This document shows, one piece after another, positions 32,226-35,352 of a DNA stretch of 35,352 nt. The stretch comes from Desulfobacterales bacterium (GTDB taxonomy: Bacteria > Desulfobacterota > Desulfobacteria > Desulfobacterales > Desulfosalsimonadaceae). The stretch covers positions 1-35,352 of the forward strand of contig JAGXLR010000010.1 in the NCBI GenBank assembly GCA_018334555.1. Reading direction: 5' to 3'. The notes beneath the pieces are model-generated. The model ran no database searches and had not been told where the DNA came from. It saw nothing but the letters and a program-made list of their open reading frames with translations. Made by a program: the position numbers and the translations under genes. Position 1 is the stretch's first letter; each line of letters begins with the position of its first letter.

Positions 32226-32942
32226 ATGAAAAAATACCGGCCTCGCCATAGGGCTTCGGCCATTGTCTCCATACATGATGTCATGCCGGAAACGCTGCCG
32301 CGTGTAATGGAAATCCTCGGGTTTCTCGAAAAAGCGGCGGTCTTTCCGGTGACCCTGCTGGTGGTTCCGGGACGGTCCTGGCCGGCAAGGGATATCAAGG
32401 CGTTGAAATCGCTTCAGGATTCAGGTTACGAACTGGCCGGCCACGGCTGGCAGCACCGGGCCGGAAGCGTTGCCTCCAAATGGCACCGGCTTCACGGGCT
32501 GCTCATTTCCAGAAATGAAGCCGAACATCTGTCTCTTTCAGCGCGGCGGATTGTTGATATTATTACCGGTTGTTATGACTGGTTTGCGGCGGTGGGGCTG
32601 GATGCGCCGACGCTTTACGTCCCCCCGGCATGGGCGCTGGGCAGGGTGCCCAAGAGGGTTTTAAAAATTTTGCCGTTTCGCCTGTATGAAACGCAAACGG
32701 GCGTGTTTGATGCATTCTCAGGCGTTTCCTATCGGATGCCGGTTGCCGGCTATATGGCGGATACCGCATTGCGCGCCAAGGCTTTAAAAATAATCAATCT
32801 TATCAATCGATTGTTAATTTTTGCCCCCCTGCGCATCGCCATTCATCCGGATGACCTGTACCTCGCCCTGTCACGGGATCTGCGCGAGCATCTGCGTCGC
32901 CGTCAAACGTATTTGGGCTACGGGGATCTCGCCGGTAATTGA
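32226..32942 (+). CDS. DUF2334 / polysaccharide deacetylase-like protein
   Basis: A 238-residue protein of the NodB-like deacetylase fold, DUF2334 branch. The metal-site motifs SIHDVMP, GHGWQHR and AIHPDDL are in the expected order. Members remove acetyl groups from sugars, but activity of DUF2334 proteins is seldom shown. There is no signal peptide. It is the last gene of the sulfotransferase-glycosyltransferase group, followed by a terminator at 33013-33034. It probably trims the sugar placed by the glycosyltransferase, as in GlcNAc deacetylation during glycolipid synthesis; this is inference. Confidence 0.85.
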   Translation: MKKYRPRHRASAIVSIHDVMPETLPRVMEILGFLEKAAVFPVTLLVVPGRSWPARDIKALKSLQDSGYELAGHGWQHRAGSVASKWHRLHGLLISRNEAEHLSLSARRIVDIITGCYDWFAAVGLDAPTLYVPPAWALGRVPKRVLKILPFRLYETQTGVFDAFSGVSYRMPVAGYMADTALRAKALKIINLINRLLIFAPLRIAIHPDDLYLALSRDLREHLRRRQTYLGYGDLAGN

Positions 32943-33012
32943 GAAGGGCTATGCTATTTATTATTCAATATGGTATGATAAATAAAAGTGACGGTCTCGT
33001 AAAAAGCGGTTT

Positions 33013-33034
33013 ATACCGCAGCCGCGGTATTTTT
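33013..33034 (+). terminator. Intrinsic terminator after the deacetylase-like gene
   Basis: ATACCGC (33013-33019) pairs with GCGGTAT (33024-33030) around AGCC, followed by a T-run. A competing hairpin GCGGT-TTAT-ACCGC overlaps its left arm. The gene-free stretch 32943-33352 holds this terminator and the two repeats below. Confidence 0.65.
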
Positions 33035-33064
33035 GCAGAAAGGAACTCTAAAAAACATCCGCAT

Positions 33065-33136
33065 TGTCATTTCGAGCGGCAGCGAGAAATCTTGAACAAT
33101 CAAGATCCCTCGTCACTTTCGTTCCTCGGAATGACA
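33065..33136. repeat. Palindromic intergenic repeat with TGTCATT ends
   Basis: A 72-base inverted repeat: TGTCATTTCGAG (left) against CTCGGAATGACA (right), with an inner perfect stem ATCTTG-AACAAT-CAAGAT. Elements with this TGTCATTyCGAG...CTCGGAATGACA form are widespread in bacterial genomes as non-coding palindromes. No open frame of note crosses it. Confidence 0.8.
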
Positions 33137-33195
33137 GCAGCGAAAGCATCTAAAATAATATTAAATATTGTCGAGTTCCTTAGAAGTCGGTCTTA

Positions 33196-33334
33196 GATGG
33201 CAAAGAAAAAAGTTCAAGCCCCAGTTAAGATCCGGGGGCGCGCAAAATCCCGAGGAATGCAGCGTACATAGGAGTACGTGAAATTCCGGGGGACGGAAGC
33301 GCAACGCAGATATTGGACTTTTTACGAAGCCATC
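33196..33334 (+). repeat. Dispersed intergenic repeat, copy 2 (MITE/REP-like)
   Basis: A second copy of the 138-base element at 11448-11585, same orientation, 139 bases long and roughly four fifths identical by eye. The ends are GATGGCAAAG and CGAAGCCATC, and the central CGTAC...GTACG hairpin is kept although its loop differs. It ends 18 bases before the J-domain gene, so it may lie in that gene's leader. Confidence 0.85.
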
Positions 33335-33352
33335 AAAAGTGAGCGCTAAAAT

Positions 33353-34396
33353 ATGTATATGGCAAAAAAACGCATCAGCGGGGCGACCCACTACTATCTT
33401 CGGCAAAGCTTTGATGAGGGGGGACGTCTGAAGAGCCGGGATCTTTTTTATCTGGGTCTCGATCCCCGCGACTACTTGGTCTATCCGGACGACGGCCCCG
33501 CCTTTTATTTCCATGAAGATATCTATGACGGGCTTTCCGAAATCGGCGTGCCCCCTGAGAATGAAGAACTGGAGCGGGTCTTTTTCCCTTTCCTGGATCC
33601 GGAGACCCAGCGGGTGATCGAGGGCTTTTCGCATCAGGGCAAGACCCGAAAGGATTGGGAGGCGCTTCGGGAAAAGGTGGACCGTGCGGAAAGAACCCGC
33701 TTTCATATGTTTGACAAGCGGCGAATGCACTATTTGCGGTTCGTTGAAATGGATCAATCCCGGATCGGAAAAGCGCCTAAAAAAATCTACCGGGATCTGC
33801 TGGACAAATCCCGGGATGAAATCGAACAGTATTTCATGGAAAAAGAAAATATTCTAAAGCCCAGGGAGAAAAAAACCTATCCCTATGTGATCTTTAATGT
33901 CGCCGGTCATTTTAAAAGTATCATATCGCGCAAGTTCCCCCAGGTCCTGGACCAGGAAGCGGTGGACGGCTGTTTTCTCGAAGAAGTCTGCCGACTGAAT
34001 GCGGATGAAGATTTCTGGGCGGACATCGGCCTCCAGGATTGGCTGAACGATTATCTGGTCCGATATGTATGCTGGTTTTTCGACAGTGAGTTTGGTGAGA
34101 GCCGGTATATGGAGGATATGATATGGGAATGGATGGCGCGTCGACAGCGATATCGGCCGCCGGCTCCCCAGAAACGGATGAACGATGAAGAGGCGGTTTC
34201 CATTATGGGCTTGGCCAATCAATCGGTGGCCGCAATGACGGTCAAACAGCTCACCCGGCAATATTGGCATATGGCCCAAACCTATCATCCGGATAAAGGC
34301 GGCGATCATGAGGACTTTATCAAGTTGAACCGGGCTTTCGAGCAGCTTCTGCGGCGTTTAAAATCCGGCTCCGGCTCTCGGGGCAGATACCGGTGA
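33353..34396 (+). CDS. Protein with C-terminal J-domain, otherwise uncharacterised
   Basis: A 347-residue protein whose last 60 or so residues are a J-domain (LTRQYWHMAQTYHPDKGG, with the HPD signature at 312-314), the part that stimulates Hsp70 ATPase. The N-terminal 280 residues are charged, soluble and unlike DnaJ/CbpA: no Gly/Phe region, zinc-binding domain or standard substrate domain is seen. The start of the protein (MAKKRISGATHYYLRQSF) resembles uncharacterised proteins with a KRI-x-G-x-x-HYY opening. It may be a specialised co-chaperone that brings a particular client to DnaK. An alternative start at 33359 lacks a better ribosome site. It is flanked by a repeat and a 117-base gap, so it is probably transcribed alone. 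Confidence 0.85.
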   Translation: MYMAKKRISGATHYYLRQSFDEGGRLKSRDLFYLGLDPRDYLVYPDDGPAFYFHEDIYDGLSEIGVPPENEELERVFFPFLDPETQRVIEGFSHQGKTRKDWEALREKVDRAERTRFHMFDKRRMHYLRFVEMDQSRIGKAPKKIYRDLLDKSRDEIEQYFMEKENILKPREKKTYPYVIFNVAGHFKSIISRKFPQVLDQEAVDGCFLEEVCRLNADEDFWADIGLQDWLNDYLVRYVCWFFDSEFGESRYMEDMIWEWMARRQRYRPPAPQKRMNDEEAVSIMGLANQSVAAMTVKQLTRQYWHMAQTYHPDKGGDHEDFIKLNRAFEQLLRRLKSGSGSRGRYR

Positions 34397-34564
34397 TAGC
34401 CCGCCGGCAGAGGCCCATCTGTTTTAACAGCCTCTTGGGCGGCCTCTTATCCGGGGCGTTTATGCGTGTAAAAACGGCTGATTTGACGGGGGGGGCGGTT
34501 CAGTGACGTATTATTGGAATTCGGTTGGCGATATGAATTTGCGGAAAAAGATCGGGAAAAGGCT

Positions 34565-35248
34565 ATGGAAATCTTAAGAAAAGCGTATAGCGAAGGCAAA
34601 AGGAGGCTCTCGGAGTATGACGCCAAGCGGGTCCTATCCGCCTATGGGATTCGTGTAAGCCGGGAAGCATTGACGGCAACCGAAAGCGAAATGCTTGATG
34701 CAGCGGCGGACATCGGCTATCCGGTGGTATTGAAGGGATGCCGCGAGGATCTGGTGCACAAGTCCGAAGCGGGGGTTGTCCGTACGGATATCCGAAACGA
34801 AGCCGAGGCAAAAGCCTCATATACGGAAATTCGCGATGCCATGGCCCCAAAAGGCGGCGTCAGCGTGTTGGTACAGGAAATGCTCGGAGGCAAACGCGAA
34901 CTGGTCGCCGGAATGACGCGGGACCCCCAATTCGGCCCCGCAGTCATGTTCGGCCTCGGCGGAATCTTTACCGAGATATTAAACGATGTCGTCTTCCGGA
35001 TTGCGCCGATCGAGCCCCAAGATGCCTTTGAGATGATGGACGAGATTCGGGGGCGCCGCATTCTGGACGGGATACGCGGAATGCCGCCGGCGGATCGGGA
35101 GCAGCTGAAAGCCATTTTGATCGCTATCGGACGGATGGGGCTTGATTTCCCAATGATCAAAGAGGTCGATATCAATCCGTTGATTATTTGCGACGGTCAA
35201 CCGGTGGCTGTTGATGCGATGATCGGCCTCGATAAAATCTATTTCTGA
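34565..35248 (+). CDS. ATP-grasp subunit of ADP-forming acetyl/acyl-CoA synthetase (beta type)
   Basis: A 227-residue ATP-grasp protein of the AcdB type, which with an alpha subunit interconverts acyl-CoA and acid with ATP formation. Seen are GYPVVLKGCREDLVHKSEAG, the loop GVSVLVQEML, FGLGGIFTEILNDV and the closing EVDINPLII. Length fits the stand-alone beta subunit. The alpha subunit is not next to it in the window. I prefer the ATG at 34565; a TTG at 34514 would add 17 residues (starting MEFGWRYEF) and cannot be excluded. It ends exactly where homology of the opposing mutase gene stops, which is odd. Confidence 0.88.
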   Translation: MEILRKAYSEGKRRLSEYDAKRVLSAYGIRVSREALTATESEMLDAAADIGYPVVLKGCREDLVHKSEAGVVRTDIRNEAEAKASYTEIRDAMAPKGGVSVLVQEMLGGKRELVAGMTRDPQFGPAVMFGLGGIFTEILNDVVFRIAPIEPQDAFEMMDEIRGRRILDGIRGMPPADREQLKAILIAIGRMGLDFPMIKEVDINPLIICDGQPVAVDAMIGLDKIYF

Positions 35249-35352
35249 TGAATACACGCCTGAAATTGATTTTATGGTTGCTTGGTAACGCCCGAATATC
35301 TCTTCCATCGCATCGGAAATCTCACCGAGTGTCGCGCGGTGCCGGGCTGCTT
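34979..35352 (-). CDS. Methylmalonyl-CoA mutase large-subunit fragment (5' end outside window, 3' end unusual)
   Basis: From the right edge the minus strand reads AARHRATLGEISDAMEEIFG then RYQATIKSISGVYSSE. This is the end of the catalytic barrel domain of B12-dependent methylmalonyl-CoA mutase, which converts methylmalonyl-CoA to succinyl-CoA in propionate metabolism. In fused mutases the linker and the B12-binding domain follow directly. Here the similarity stops near 35240, and the frame runs on for some 85 residues antisense to the ATP-grasp gene before a stop at 34979. The gene is therefore probably truncated, either as a remnant or as a large subunit whose B12 domain is elsewhere. The coding region upstream of 35352 is not in the window. 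Confidence 0.6.
   Translation of the reverse strand, partial: AARHRATLGEISDAMEEIFGRYQATIKSISGVYSSEIDFIEADHRINSHRLTVANNQRIDIDLFDHWEIKPHPSDSDQNGFQLLPIRRRHSAYPVQNAAPPNLVHHLKGILGLDRRNPEDDIV

Noticed and set aside
34397-34513. Hairpins in the gap after the J-domain gene as a terminator
   Set aside because: Short stems such as CTGT-TTTA-ACAG can be drawn but no T-run follows, so termination is not supported.

Overview
The window looks like chromosome from an anaerobic Desulfobacterota (deltaproteobacterial) relative of the sulfate-reducing Desulfobacterales. The basis is gene content: a NAD-linked formate dehydrogenase with NuoE/NuoF-like subunits, an aldehyde:ferredoxin oxidoreductase, many acyl-CoA genes, a GEMM-I riboswitch, a probable selenoprotein and REP/MITE-like intergenic repeats. 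This is inference; there is no rRNA or other taxonomic marker, and no tRNA, CRISPR array or transposase gene was seen.

Layout. (1) 1-4001, minus: formate dehydrogenase operon (NuoE-like, NuoF-like, catalytic subunit running off the left edge), with a well-formed promoter about 340 bases upstream of the first gene. (2) 4463-5251, plus: promoter, cyclic-di-GMP riboswitch whose 3' half overlaps an intrinsic terminator, a small Cys/Trp-rich secreted protein, and a terminator. (3) 5343-8099, plus: two paralogous exported helical proteins. The second has an in-frame TGA exactly where DUF1573 proteins carry the first Cys of their CGC motif, followed at once by a perfect hairpin; I annotate it as one 457-residue selenoprotein. 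(4) 8169-27483, minus: a run of 16 closely spaced genes for acyl-CoA catabolism. (5) 27754-35352: a divergent acyl-CoA synthetase, a sulfotransferase / GT4 glycosyltransferase / DUF2334 deacetylase-like group, two kinds of intergenic repeat, a J-domain protein, an ATP-grasp acyl-CoA synthetase subunit, and the end of a methylmalonyl-CoA mutase coming in on the minus strand.

The acyl-CoA cluster is the main metabolic system. It holds two parallel modules. Each has two different thiolase-fold proteins (types A and B) in which the residue aligned with the thiolase nucleophilic Cys is Gly or Ala and the usual active-site His positions are also changed, an SCP2-DUF35 protein, and a second DUF35 protein. 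In module 1 (17.8-23.8 kb) these partners are fused: an AMP-forming ligase-SCP2-SCP2-DUF35 protein of 895 residues, and a DUF35-MaoC hydratase protein. In module 2 (10.9-14.8 kb) they are separate from the ligase and hydratase. Cys-less thiolase fold + DUF35 + MaoC is the composition of the actinobacterial Ltp2/ChsH1-ChsH2 hydratase-retroaldolase that shortens steroid side chains. I infer that the cluster activates a bulky or branched acid, dehydrogenates it (three acyl-CoA dehydrogenases), hydrates it and cleaves it aldolytically, and that the AOR at the operon end may oxidise the released aldehyde. The substrate (steroid, isoprenoid or branched fatty acid) cannot be read from the sequence. 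A TetR regulator inside the cluster and an AT-rich divergent region with an inverted repeat suggest local control.
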